A stretch of DNA of 64,000 nt, from NCBI GenBank assembly GCA_002049455.2, contig KV918963.1:62001-126000 (forward strand). The letters run 5' to 3'. Origin of the DNA: Porphyra umbilicalis (Eukaryota > Rhodophyta > Bangiophyceae > Bangiales > Bangiaceae). This document shows positions 44,155-55,895 of this stretch, piece by piece. Positions within the stretch are counted from its first letter, which is position 1. Each line of letters begins with the position of its first letter. A program made the position numbers and the translations under genes. The notes below the pieces were generated by a model that was not told where the DNA came from, searched no databases, and worked only from the letters and a program-made list of their open reading frames with translations.

Positions 44155-45236
44155 ATCACTGCCAAGCGTGTGATAGAGATGCTCTCAAACGGCCTCAAAG
44201 GCCCTTTTCCTGAGGCTAGCCCACAGGCTAAGTCATTCGGGAGTGTCTTGGCCGTGAGAGCTGTTCAACCCAGAATCGTGGTCGCATCAGAGACGCCCGT
44301 CCTCGCTGTGGGTCTCTCTGGTGGCGTCGAGGAGGCACACCTGCGCGATTGGCGATTGTGAGACCACAGGTCCAACGAATCATCTGCAATCAGTCCTGCA
44401 CGGACTCGGTTTACTTCCTGTAGCCCCCCAGCACGTGGTCAAAAAACTTTCCTCGTGTTTGTTTACAGGCAAGGTGACGCTGACTTGGGCCACTGGACGC
44501 ACTGGGGTGGATTGAGGACCCACCTTAACGCTTGAGATGCATTTGAAATGATGTCCTAACCGGATCAGAGAACTCCAGCCGACACAGTTGTTGCGGATGG
44601 CCGGATGGTTGCACGCATTTGCCTGCCTTTGGTATGATTATGAACTGCCCTAAGGTCAGGTTAGCGGTCAAGGCCTCACGGTCTGAGTCTTAGAATCGAC
44701 CGGTCGCGGCCGAGGACATTGCAGCAGAGAAATGACATATATGGACTAGAAAATGACGACAAGATGCAAATAAGTATGTCTTTGAGCACGTCAAGAGCCA
44801 TCCCGATGTCATGTACAGCGCTCGAGATGCGGTGCGATGCACAAAATGACATCCAGATGCAGGTGGGCACGGCTGCCGACGATGGGCGTGCGGACGGGGG
44901 CTCGGGAAGACGAGTGCGGGAAGCGATGGACTTGCGCACAAACAAACAAACAAAAAATAGGCGATCCATCCGAGGCGTCGCGGCCCCGGTGCCGCCGCTG
45001 CGGCCGTCGCAGTGGCCCGACGGGCCCGCCAAGGCGTCTTGCCCCGGGCGCGGTGGCAGCCGCTCCGCACCTGTCACCCACCGTGGACCCATCGTGCCCT
45101 TGGGGGCGGGCAGCGGCGACTGTTCAGCGGTGGGAAGCGCTCCCCACCGCCCCCCCCCCCGGCGCGCCCGCCGCCACGCCCGCCACGAGCAGCTGGCGGT
45201 CCCTGCGGCGCGCCTACCCCCTTCCTTCCCCCCGCC
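44155..45236. other. Intergenic, no feature recognised to 44.9 kb
   Basis: 44,155-44,900 has no gene, repeat or TIR that I can support. From 44,980 the sequence becomes GC-rich and may contain the upstream part of the condensin-like gene, but no homology can be assigned before about 45,240. Confidence 0.4.
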
Positions 45237-47500
45237 ATTTGGGGGCGACGACCTTGAAGCCGTCGGGGAGGTTCCCCAGCCCCCCTCCAGCGTTGGCCTC
45301 ACTGGCGGAGAAGCCGACGCGGCCCTCTCCGCCGTCGTTGGGTTGCTCCTCGCAACCGTCGACCTCGTCGGCGCCCACACGCTGCTGCTCGCTCGCCCCG
45401 TTTTGGGGGAAGGGTGCCGCCGGCGACCACCGCGTCGGCCGCGGCGGCGGCAGCCAAAGTCAATGCCGCGTCGGCGGCGGCCGCGGTGGCGCTGCTGCCG
45501 GCGCTGGCCGTCGCCGCTACGGGCGGGTGCGCGTTGGAAGAAGCAGGGGCCAGCGTTGAATGTGCGCTGCCGACGGCTGGTGTCGCCGCCGCGGCCGCGG
45601 CGGCCGGGGACGACTACCAGTCGGCGGTGCGGGCTGCGGCGGTGGTGAGCTTCGGGGACCTTGCCGCCCGCTTCTCCGCCGCCGTTGTCACACCGGCGGA
45701 GCCGCTGCTCGCCCTCGCGCTGTCCGAACCGTCGTCGGTGGTGCGGTCGGCGAGCGTTTTGGCCGTCGGGCGGCTCTTGCTCGGGGCTACGCTCAAGGCG
45801 CGGCCGGTGATGGGCGGCCTCGCCATCCTCACTTCTGACACAGACGGGTGCGTACCCGCGCTCGGGCGATACCTCTTGGCGCGCCTCGAGACCAAGGTGC
45901 CGGGAGCCGTGTACAAGCTGCTGCCGGCAATGCTTTTCGCGTGGGCAGGGCGGGATGAGGAGCGCCGCTTTCGCAGGGGTCCGGGGTTCTTCTTTGGGCT
46001 TGGTCGGGCGTGAGCACCAAGCGGACGCGGTGGTGGAGAAGCTGCACGCGCGTCTGGCGGCCCTGCGGGAAAAGCCGCAGACAAAAACCGGCATGCTCCT
46101 ATCGAGAAAAAACGGCATCAGTGAGACAATGACCGGTGTCTGAGACCTCCTCACGGCAAAAAAGCGGCATACCTGGGCTCATGAGGACCGCAGAAACGAG
46201 GGACTGCGGCAGAGCTCTGTCACTCTCATGCGTTCATTTCATTATCGACCAATAGGGATGGAGAGCGTCGTTGCATCCAAACCACAGGCTGGTGCACGCC
46301 CCTGGACAGGATCTCAAATTGTACCGATCCGTGATTATTCCAATTTATCATTCCCCACATACGGCCAGCAACGTAACGTTGACCTTGAGCATGACAAATT
46401 GGGTCCATACGCGGTCCCGGGTCGGCAACGCGCCGACCAAAGCGAGGGTAAAGATGCAAAGCAGATAAGAAGCAAAGACACGTGCCGATGATCCTGGTCC
46501 AACATGGAAGTGGGGGAGAAAGACACCGAGGGGAGCAGAGGGGCAGCGAGAAGCAAGGACGTTGGGGGACAGGGGGGAAGAAAGAAAGGAGAGAGAGACC
46601 GCGCCCTTCAGTTACTCAACTCTCCACCCGCCGTCGCCCGCCGTCCGTGCCGCCACGCCCGTCCGCCCGCCGTCCCGTCCCCCGCCGTTGGCGCGGTGCG
46701 CCGTCCGCGCGCTTGGCCGCGTGCGCGCGGCTACAGCAGTGGGGAGGAGCGCGGGGGAAAAATGAGCTCAGGAGGGGGGGGGAGGGTTGTGGGGGGGGCG
46801 TGATGGACGGATGGTGTGTTTCGATGGGGCGTCGTGGTTCTCAAGATGAGGCTGAGCGACCGTCGCAGGGGCTGCTGGCCTCGGGGCCACCCTCATGTCC
46901 TCGGGGGCACCCCCTCCTGACGGCCCTTGTTGAGCCCCTCTCCTTGTCCAATGAAATGGGAGGTGGGGAGCAGCAGGCGACGGTGAGAGGCGGTGAGCGG
47001 TCGCCGACAGTCGATCCCCAGCGGGAGCCACAAAACCGGAATAGGGAGTCGAGTATGCCGGTTTCTGTTAGGAGATGCCGGTTTTCCGCCCGGTTTTTAC
47101 CGTAGGGCGGCGGTTGGGTTGCCGGATGAGACGGGGGGGGGGGGGGGCGGGGCGGGGGGGGTCCGGCGTGACGGCCGACGAGGGGGGGGGGGGGGGGATA
47201 CGGAGGGCGACCCGCCGTCGCTGCCCGTCGATGAGGGCGACGGCAACGGCGACGGCGACGGTAACGGCGACGGCGGCTGTGACGGTGACGGTGTCGACGC
47301 GCCGTCGCGGCCTCCCGCCGACGGCGACACGGACGAGGAGTCGCCCACATTCGACCCCCGCCGGGGCAGCCGCCACCCTCACCGCCCGCGATGTGGCCTT
47401 TTGCCTCGCGCAACAACCTTCCCCCGACCGCTCCGTTTGGCTGGCAGCTGGGTTGCCCGTCCTAGCCCACCACCTTGGCGCCGAAGACGTTTTGAGATAA
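45237..47500 (+). pseudogene. Condensin subunit 1 (CAP-D2)-like gene, fragmented
   Basis: Condensin's HEAT-repeat subunit binds and compacts mitotic chromosomes. The match is to the C-terminal Cnd1 region: DDYQSAVRAAAVVSFGDLAARF, then EPSSVVRSASVLAVGRLLLG, SDTDGCVPALGRYLLARLE and VYKLLPAML (45,610-45,938) correspond in order to the family pattern VVRSNIVIALGDLA / VRKNALMVLTHLIL / D-D-R-I-A-LAK-FF-EL / IYNLLPD. After a frameshift, ADAVVEKLHARLAAL (46,023-46,070) fits the following LVEKLC-R-F motif. After a 1-kb insertion, TARDVAFCLAQQPSPDRS (47,374-47,430) fits R-D-LAYCLSQLP-ER. A weaker segment (GDDLEAVGEV) lies at 45,243. At least two frame changes and the insertion make it non-functional unless spliced unusually. 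Confidence 0.6.
46078..47096. mobile_element. TIR element inserted in the condensin-like gene
   Basis: The two ends are inverted: AAAAACCGGCATGCTCCT on the left and, reverse complemented, AAAAACCGGGCGGAAAACCG then GCATCTCCT on the right, with further CCGGCAT repeats just inside both ends. Flanking coding homology on either side (VEKL motif left, RDVAFCL motif right) defines it as an insertion. No transposase frame is recognisable; the interior has a G-rich tract at 46,770-46,800. The right border is blurred by the poly-G region that follows. Confidence 0.6.
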
Positions 47501-48121
47501 AACGCTATACTTTGACACCCACGTCGTCGTCCCGAAACGACTGTCCCGCCTCTTATCCAACGTCGAGGGTCACTCCATCCTCGACCACCGCACGCCCAGC
47601 CTCACGCAGACCCGTGCCGCCCGCACGCCCTGGCCCGCCCAGCCCTGCCCTCACTGGCCCGCCCGCCCCGCGGGCCTCTCCCGTCTCTCCGCCGGCCCTA
47701 TTATGGCCGTCTCCCGGCCCTTGATGGAGCGCGCTGCGCCACGAACGCCAGCCCCGCGTCCGACCTGCTCTTGGTCGCGGACTGACGATTGGCCCGCACC
47801 GGCCGGATCCAGTCCGGATCACGTGCTGGATCAAGCCGCGGCTTACAAACGCCATCTCACAGATGTGGCGCCGCGAGGCAGTCGACAGCCTGGTGCGGCG
47901 GCTAGCCGTCGGGCTGGTGGCGACGCGGGGACAGGCGCCCCCCCGACCCTCGTGCTGGCCAAAACGCCCAGTCTCTGCCGACGCGCGCGCGTCTACGCCG
48001 CCCGCCATGCGGCCTGCGGCGGCGCCGCGCCCGCGGCGCACCCACGACAGAAAACATGCACGGCCGCCGCCGACGCAGGGGAGGAGTGACCGATGCGGCA
48101 GACCGCTGAGTCGTGCTTCTA
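47501..48121. other. No assignable gene
   Basis: C/G-rich sequence with overlapping ORFs on both strands; a minus frame crosses 48,299-47,553. A piece on minus (CEMAFVSRGLIQHVIRTGSG) looks protein-like but matches nothing I know. Confidence 0.3.
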
Positions 48122-48749
48122 TGGTGCGTGTCCCAAAAATGGGACATCGCAGTTTTTTCTGTTTTTCTCGGCCCACTGGCCTTCTGCAACGGTCCGGTAA
48201 TGTAATGCGACCCACTCGGTCCCACTGTGATTTCAGAAAAGCCCCTGACAGTGTTAGCAGAGGTGGCACATCCTGACGTGTCATGGGGGAAAGTGTCATT
48301 CATTGCAACTTCGACAGGTGACGATCACGCGGGCCAATCAATTGCACACATGCTAGAGCAGGCATGTGCTGACAATTTGTGCACGAAGAAAAGGGCACCA
48401 CCTTACCAATTAAAACGTGAAAAAGACCCCCATGTAGCCCCCTGTGAGGAAAGCACGATTTGGGACACCCCTGATCGAAGCTCCAGTTAGCACATGAGCT
48501 TTGGCGTTGCAAACCTTTCACCCCAAGAACCTGAAAAAGACTGGCTCTAAGATCGGGGCTATCTGAGAGGTCCACAGAACAGGGCCCACAGGCGGGTATT
48601 AAGGAGTTGTCAGCCAAGCACGCGTCGGGAGAGGCTCTTTCCATGAATGCCAGTCGAGAATTTTATCGTACCCGACGCCGCCTGCCCCCGTGCAGAGATG
48701 TGTCAGTCCTTCAGAAAACGCGCATGTCTCATTTTTGGGACACGCACCA
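48122..48749. mobile_element. MITE D, TA-flanked, 628 bp
   Basis: TIRs TGGTGCGTGTCCCAAAAATG, and the reverse complement of CATTTTTGGGACACGCACCA, with TA on both sides (48,120-48,121; 48,750-48,751). Left GGGACAT against right GAGACAT is the first TIR mismatch. TA duplication again indicates Tc1/mariner-type mobilisation, but the terminus differs from MITE A-C. It could be served by a pogo-type transposase like the one at the window start; this is untested. Confidence 0.85.
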
Positions 48750-49659
48750 TACAACCACCGTCGCCCCGCCCCTCACTAGCGCCGAGGCAGCTCGAGTGCG
48801 GTTTCACCGATCAACGGCACGCCCGCGTCGCCGTGCCTGGTGGTCTTGGTGTCGCCACGGATGACAGGTTCCACGCGAGACCACGCCGCATGGCGCGCGC
48901 GCCCTGCGGCGTGAGCCAAACTCGGCGTCGCGTTTTCTATCAAACGCCCATCCCATGCATTCCCCCACCCCCCCCAGAAGCTAGGGGGGAGGGTGGGTAC
49001 TCTACCTCTTCATTCTAGCGGCTGCCACGGCCACGTCTGCGGCGGCAGCCGCCTCCGCGCTACGGCGCCTAATATTTCCAGGCACCCCCCATTTCCCCAC
49101 CAGACAAGACCGTGTCTTGGGAGCAGTCAATATCATATTTGTATGAAATTGAGACGCTCCTCAGACACGGTCAAGCCCTGACACTTTTATCAGAGCGTGT
49201 ACGGAGCAGCACCAAGAATGATATGTATACAAATCGGACGCGGAGCACCACACCATGAGGCAAGCGAGAAAGCTCGCAAAAGTACAGCGTGCCAGCCCGT
49301 GGCTGTTCAAAGCAAGAACCTACTGTGCACGTGTGCACGCTGGCGCTCGTCCAAACTCCTCGCGCGCCACAAGCGCACTTCTCATCAAGACAAACCTGTA
49401 CACGAGGCAAACAACAGGACCCCAAGAGCGCACGACGCTTGCCGCCCGCCTCACATGCCGCGACCGTCATTCGGCGAGCTTAGAGCGCCACCCACCGACA
49501 CGTCAGCTCCCCAGCCTCACATCATGCCCTTGGCGTCGGGCACGTGGCAGCGCCCGCATCGGCCGCCGCTCGGCGACGCAGCACCGCGCGGCAGCGGTGG
49601 CGGCGGGCGGCACACGCCTTCCCCACGACTGAGATCTTGCGCTTGTTGATGAGACTCAC

Positions 49660-49785
49660 CTGCGCGGCGGCGGCGGTGGGGGGCGGCGTGGCTGACGCCG
49701 GCTTGGCGAGCACGACCATGTCGGCAGCGGGCGTTGACATCGGGGACGGGGTGGGGGTGGCCGTCATCTTGATGGCAACCAGGGC
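49660..49785 (-). other. Possible isolated exon
   Basis: A 126-bp open stretch (42 codons, Ala/Pro/Thr-rich) on minus is bounded by a good acceptor (TATCCCCCTCAG) and a perfect donor (GTGAGT). The flanking sequence 48,752-49,659 and 49,786-50,280 gives no continuation that I recognise. It is listed only because both splice signals are strong. Confidence 0.25.
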
Positions 49786-50280
49786 CTGAGGGGGATAAAG
49801 AAGAGCCAGACATATCCGCACATTATACTCGTAATAATCCATAATCCATGCCGCAGCCGCGTATCCATATCGTACTCTGTTCATTTACCGCCGGATATCC
49901 TGAGCCTGAATGACTCTGCAAAGGCCGGATATGATATAATCTGAATCGAATTTCCACCTTGCCTGATCCGGCTCACATATTCTGCGCCGCAGTGCCGGCG
50001 CGTGCCCAGCGGGGGGGTCCCCACCCTGTTCAACCGCCATCATCTGGCAGTGCCAAGCGGCGATCTTGCCGGAAAATTCCCGAACGGTTCTGTCCCGTGT
50101 CTGAAACCGCTTTCCTTGCTGTCAACGGCCCGCGCAAGATTCCGAACGGGCACCCCTGGGTGAGCACACGAGAGTTCCAACGATCACTACCGACGAGGAC
50201 CGCTGCACCATCGAAATCAGTCCCAACAACCAATTGGTACTTGACGGCGGTTCATCGCGACTAACGCTTGGGAAGAGACA

Positions 50281-50530
50281 CGCGTATTTAAATCACATGT
50301 AAGACTGTAACTGGAGAGATGTATCCTTTCATTTCATTTCGTTTCAATTTTAGACTTCTTCCAGATCCATCATTCAAGAGAATATATTCAATCTGTCTAT
50401 CCCAACCATGTTCAAAATCCTACTAATTGAATATCCGACTATAATATTGATCCTGACTCTGTCCGTCCCAGCAAGATCTGATTTTGGATAAATGACATCG
50501 CCAAATACTCAATCCAGAGTGCATGTGACG
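50281..50530. other. AT-rich island
   Basis: About 250 bp at roughly 64 percent AT in an otherwise GC-rich window, with TTTCATTTCATTTCGTTTCA and many TATA/ATAT steps. It has no ORF. It ends about 100 bp before the Copia-3 3' LTR target site. It could be a matrix-attachment-like or origin-like stretch, or a fragment from a different compositional source. Confidence 0.5.
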
Positions 50531-51097
50531 GGATGTGGATTATATTCTAATGCAACCAAAAGTGCCTGATTCCAAAGCCCCTGATGGCAACCTGCGAGAC
50601 GGGGAGGCACAGGCGCCGGCGTCCTTGGGCGGTGTTGGCGAAACCGTCCCGTAGGCCACGCGTGCAGTTTGCCCCGCGTGGCACCATCCTGGGTGTCGAG
50701 TAGGGTTGGGTCGTCGGTCAACTTTCTCTTCGCCCCCGGGGCCAGTCCCCTGGCGTGACCCTATAAATACTCTCCCAGGCGTTTCCCATCTCATGAGCAG
50801 CTGTATGCCGGCACCCCGCACCGCACTGCACCGCACCGCGCAGTCCCTCCCTCGCCTGGTCGTGTCGAGCACCGCCCCGTACGCTGGCGGCACCCGACAC
50901 TCTCGGTCGTCACACCGCTTGTCCGACACGAGTGCATCTCCTCGGGGGGGAGACCGCCATCCCGGTTGTGCTTCCGCGGTGCTGCTGGTTGTCAGTTGGC
51001 GTGGCACCTGCAGGGACACCCGTCCCTGTGGGCGCCGCCCCCGGGGGGGGGGGCGTAATAATCAGGCCACCCACCCCCGGCTCACTCGGCTCCATTA

Positions 51098-54000
51098 CTC
51101 CCCCACGTGGGACGTCTTGGGGTGGGCCGCGCATCCCGAGGCCCCGAACCCTTCGAGCGAACGCAATTGTCCCCAGGGGCTTGGTCAAGATGTCGGCCGT
51201 CTGCTCCGCCGTCCTGACGTACTGCACCACGAGCGTCCCGTCAGCGACGCGCTCCCACACGAGATGGTGGCACACGTCAATGTGCTTCGTCTGTGCACTT
51301 ATCACGGGGTTGTGCATAATCGCCAGGGCGCTCTGGCTGTCGCACCAAAGCGCTACGCTGCCAGCCTCCTCCGTCACAAAAGCCCGGAGCCGGCGGAGCC
51401 ACACGCTCTCCTTGGCCGCTCCCGCCGCCGCGATGTGTTCTGCTTCCGTAGTGGACGCCGCCACCGAGGGCTGCAAATTGCTGCCCCAGGTCACCGCTGC
51501 CCCACCGTAGAGGAAGATTATGGCGGACGTCGACCGTCGGTTGTCGCGGTCCGCCGCAAAGTCGGCATCGCAGAACCCGGTGAGCTCGCCCGCACCGGAG
51601 AACCAAAGCCCCAGCTCAGCGCTCCCTTTCAGGTGGCGGAGGACCACCTTTCCGGCGGTCAGGTGCTCCTCCGTCGGGGCGGCCACAAACTGTGTGAGCC
51701 GCCCCACAGCAAAGGCGATATCCGGCCGGGTGCTTGTGCTCTGGTACAACAGGGACCCGACCAGCTCTTGGTACCTTCTGGTCAGGTCCGCATTCAAGTA
51801 CCGCCCAACCTTGCTGAGGTGGGCGCCTGCCCTCATGAGCAGTTGCACCGGGTTGGCCTCCTCGAGTCCAAAGCGCGTCAAGAGCGAGGAGCTGTACTGG
51901 CGCTGATGCACCCGCGTCGTCCGCGCCCCAGCATCGCGCTCGATATGTAGCCCGAGGAAGTAGGCCGGCTCCCCCATCTTCTTCCTCTTGAATGCGGTGG
52001 TATCCGCCGCCTGTCCCGCCTGCGCCGCGGCCACCGTGGGCGCCGCTACGAGGAGGTCATCCACATACACCAGAATGAAGCACACATCCCCCCCTGGCCC
52101 AACGCGATTGAAGAGGCATTCTTCGGCCTCACACGCCTCGAAGCCGGCGCGCTCCAAGGTCTCGCGCAACTTCCGGTACCACGCCCGTGCCGCCTGCTTG
52201 AGCCCGTAGAGGGCCTTGCGCGAGCGGCACACCATTCCGGGTGCCCCGGGTTCGTAGCCGCGCGGCTCCCGAATGTAGAGCTCCTACTCAACCTCACCGT
52301 TTAGGAAAGCTGTTGCCACGTCAAGCTGCAGCAGCGCCAGGGAATGAATGCTGCAGTGTGCCAGGAGCATACGGAGGGTGGTTTAGCGGGCCACAGGCGC
52401 CCAGGTCGGCGTGTAGTCAATCAGCGGGATCTGAGTGACCCCGCGCACGACGAGCCGACCCTTGCTCTTCACGATCTCCCCGTTGGCGCCACGCTTCCGC
52501 TCACAGAGCAGCTTCGTCTGCGTCACCTTCTTTCCGGATGGGAGCGGCATCATCTTCCACGTCCCATTGTCCCACAAGGCCTGCACCTCGACGCAGTTGG
52601 CCGCATCCAAGGCGAGCCAGTCCGCCTCCTTGCGCGCCTCGTATATGCACATGTTGTCAGGCCCGCCACGGCCGCCGGCGGTGAGCGCCCAGGCGCGCAG
52701 ACCCTTGCCCCCGTTCTCGGCCCCCTGCGTACATTTCGGCCGATTGTGCAGGCGGAGCGAGCGGCGGGAAGCTCCGGTCCCATCACCGTCGTGGGTGCAT
52801 GCATCCGTTGTGCAAGCATGTGCTCCTGGACTGTTTGATTGAAGCGATCGGCCACTCCGGTGTGCTGGTGTGCGTAGGGGGCGGACGTCTCGTGCCGGAT
52901 ACCCTTGTCACTCATCCACTTGTCGAATGTCGGGCCGCAATACTCCATGCCGTCATCGTTCCGGATGGTCAGGACGCGTTCCCCCGTCACATTCTCCCAG
53001 AGGTTGAGCACCCGCATAAGAGCGTTCGTGGCTTGCCCATTCTCGGCGATGGGCGTGATGACCTTGTACCTGCTGTAGTCGTCAACCGCCATCATCATGT
53101 ACCGCCGCCTCTTTGGGGTGGGGACAGACCTGGGACCGATCACGTCAGAGTGCACGAGCACTAGAACACTCTCAGGCTCCCGGTCGGATGCCATGTATGG
53201 CGCGCGCACCAACTTCCCCATGATGCAGGGTTCTCAGGGAGCCCCCTTCAGGGTCGCCAGAGCCGAGCGCGTCAGGTCCATCCCGTTGACCGCCTCCCAC
53301 GTCCGCATCAGCCCGTCTACGGACAGATGCGCGTACCGCCGGTGCCAGAGCGCGGCCTTCGGGTCTGAACCGCCCGTGCGCACCTCCGTAGCAGGCCCAC
53401 TCGTCCCAGCGACCTGGTCAGGCAGCACAGAGGGGGCGCCCCCCGCCTCAAGCACACGTGGCGTAGCCTCCTCCACAGAACGCGACGAAGAGGCCTCCTC
53501 CGCACCCATGGGCGGGGCGACCGGGTCGGGCGGGGCGGCCGATGCCGCCAGTGCCTTGTCGCCATCGCCAACGGGCCCCTGCGTGTGGAGGACATGGATG
53601 CCGCCGGCTGTCGTGCCGCGCAAGATGGTGGAACCCGCGTGAAGAATGCGCAACCCAGCATCGGTGAACTCTGTCGTGTAGCCCGCACGCCAGGTGGTGC
53701 GGACAGAGAACAGGAACATGATCATTTCTGGAACGAGGAGCACGTCCCGCAGGATTATCTTTGTTCCGTCCACGCGGAGCACCGCTGTCCCGCGGGTTGT
53801 TGCACGCGTGGTAGTGCCGTCAGCGAGGGTGATGGTCACGGGACGCCCTAGATGCACGTCGCGCAGGCGGGCGGCCGTACCACACATGTGGTGGGAAGCC
53901 CCGCTATCCACAGCCCACCCGTCGCCGGCCCCCCATGCACCTGCATCGTTTCACACCCTGTGGGCCAGTAGCGCACCGCCACGGCGGATGTTCATGTCGG

Positions 54001-54949
54001 CCACCTGGTAGGCCAACATGGCGTACCCGGCCTCCTCCTCGTCCTCGCCCACGTCTGCCTCGAGGGCAAGTCGGGCCAGACCGGCCGTACCCGCGTCGTC
54101 GTCCTCCGCAGGGGGCACCACGGCATTCTGCTTGGGTGCGCCAGACCGCGCACGGCAGTAACGCTGGATGTGACCGAGCTGGTCACACTTGTGGCGGCGG
54201 TGGTTTCGGTAACGATCCCGGAGAGGGCGCCGGTCTTCGTCTGCCGCGGCTGCCAGGGCCGTGGCCGCTTCCTTCTCCGCCTTGTCCTGCTCCTGGATAC
54301 GCTTGGCGCGCACGTCCGCGGCGCGCAACATAGCGAGCGCCTTGCGCACGGTAATGTCGTCGCGCTCCTCCATGGACGAGAGCGTGTGCTCGTACTTGGA
54401 GGGGATCCCCCCAAGGAGAGCACCTAGCAGCCAATTTTCGTCGACTGTGATGTCGAGCTCTTGCAGCAGCGCAACAAGTTCCCAGGCCCGGTTGAAATTG
54501 CGAACGAGCGTCTCGTTGGGTCTCATTTTCAGCATGTTCAGCTGCCGTCGGAGGGCATTGGCACGGAAGGTCCGCTTGGGATGAAACTCCTCCCGGAGCG
54601 CCGCCCATAGACCACGCCCCGTCCGGTGCCGCCGTAGTTTGGCGCTGTGGTGCGCCCGCACGTTCAGCATAATTATGACCCGCGCGCGCTCGCCACGCTG
54701 CCGCTGCTCGTTCACCGTCTCATCCCAGGAAAGCGCCGCTGTTGCGGGGTCTGCAGGGACCGTTCGCATCTTGTCCGCCGCCAAGCCGCTGCCACTGCCG
54801 GCCGCAGCACTGCCGTCGGTGTCGTCGTGCAGCGGCTCCGTCTTGGAGGCCCCGAGGGTCGCCCCCGATCGAAGCTGCATCCCCATCGCCGGATGTCCAG
54901 CCGACGACGTGATTTGTGGCTCCGCTTCTGGGTGATTTGTGGGGACCAC
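51098..54949 (-). pseudogene. Copia-3 gag-pol, multiply interrupted
   Basis: Gag from ATG 54,949 with the region FHPKRTFRANALRRQLNMLKM and a damaged zinc knuckle (HKCDQLGHIQRYC, first Cys lost). TGA 53,951, then protease DSGASHHMCG in the same frame, AALWHRRYAHLSVDGL, TGA 53,234 where the integrase zinc motif should have Cys before EPCIMGK, and integrase HSDVIGP, RNDDGMEY and GVADRFNQT (last acid D for E). A frame change near 52,800 leads to RT: RLVVRGVTQ, TAA 52,383, LDVATAFLNGEVE, TAG 52,284, ALYGLKQAARAWYRKL, YVDDLLVAAP, and RNase H GFCDADFAADRDNRRST and ADILTKPL. Four stops, one frameshift and a shortened integrase tail: dead copy, older than Copia-1. Confidence 0.85.
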
Positions 54950-55410
54950 GAGGCCTCACAAGTCGTGAAACCGGAGAAGGTACTCAATCTCGTGGCTCCA
55001 GGCCATGTAGTTGTCATTGTCCAACTTCGATGTGACCCGAGGTAATTACTGCCCGCCCGACGCCATGATGTCGGTTGGCAGAGTCAGCTCCGCTGCAGCG
55101 CGGCGGAGCCCTTGCACGTCTGACGCACCGCGTACCTTGGCCCCACCCCCGCGCCTCGTGAGTCGCGTCAGTGGCGTGCCGGCACCGTGTTGCCGGGGTC
55201 GCCCGCCTTCGCGGTCGGCCCGTCTGCCCACACCGGTGCCTCCACCAGTGCTGTCGGCGCAGCTGGTAGCTCCTCTACCAGGGCCGGGATGTCATCACAC
55301 GGCGCCTCTGCGCCGATGGTTGTACAGCCGGGATCCCCGGACTCAGCTAGCCGCGCCGCCAGCCACTCCTACGAACTCAGCAACAGTCCGTACGGTGTGC
55401 GTAATGGGTC

Positions 55411-55426
55411 GCCTGGGCACATAACC
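55411..55426 (-). other. Copia-3 primer binding site, half-tRNA type
   Basis: Read on minus directly after the 5' LTR: GGTTATGTGCCCAGGC. It differs by one base in the first 14 from the Copia-1 site and matches the anticodon-arm complement of initiator Met-tRNA. Confidence 0.55.
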
Positions 55427-55895
55427 TGTCGGCGAAGCCAATCCGTAGACCACGCGTGCAGTTTGCCCCGCGTGGCGCCCTCCTGGGTGTCGAGTAGGGT
55501 TGGGTCGTTGTTCAACTTTCTCTTCGCCCCCGGCGCCAGTCCCCTGGTGTGACCCTATAAATACTCTCCCAGGCGTTCCCCATCTCATGAGCAGCTGCAT
55601 GCCGGCACCCCGCACCGCACTGCACCGCACCGCGCAGTCCCTCCCTCGCCTGGTCGTGTCGAGCACCGCCCCGTACGCTGGCGGCACCCGACACTCTCGG
55701 TCGTCACACCGCTTGTCCGACACGAGTGCATCTCCTCGGGGGGGAGACCGCCATCCCGGTTGTGCTTCCGCGGTGCTGCTGGTTGTCAGTTGGCGTGGCA
55801 CCTGCAGGGACACCCGTCCCTGTGGGCGCCGCCCCCGGGGGGGGGGCGTAATAATCAGGCCCCCCACCCCCGGCTCACTCAGCTTTAACAGGCGG

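Larger units (their letters stand above)
50633..55890 (-). mobile_element. Copia-3, complete LTR retrotransposon with GGCGG target duplication
   Basis: 5258 bp on minus, flanked by perfect GGCGG (50,628-50,632; 55,891-55,895). The 5' LTR is 55,427-55,890 and the 3' LTR 50,633-51,097 (464 and 465 bp). The 5' LTR begins TGTTAAAGC, and the same position in the 3' LTR has mutated to TAATGGAGC. Both LTRs end in an ACA terminus. A purine-rich GTGGGGGAG precedes the 3' LTR. Each LTR carries TATAAATA on the plus strand (50,762; 55,556), which is antisense to the element; the element strand reads TATTTATA there. Confidence 0.9.

Noticed and set aside
44676..46154. 492-codon minus-strand ORF
   Set aside because: It is the reverse shadow of the condensin-like frame, which has family motifs in the correct order; the minus product is Arg/Pro-rich and motif-free.
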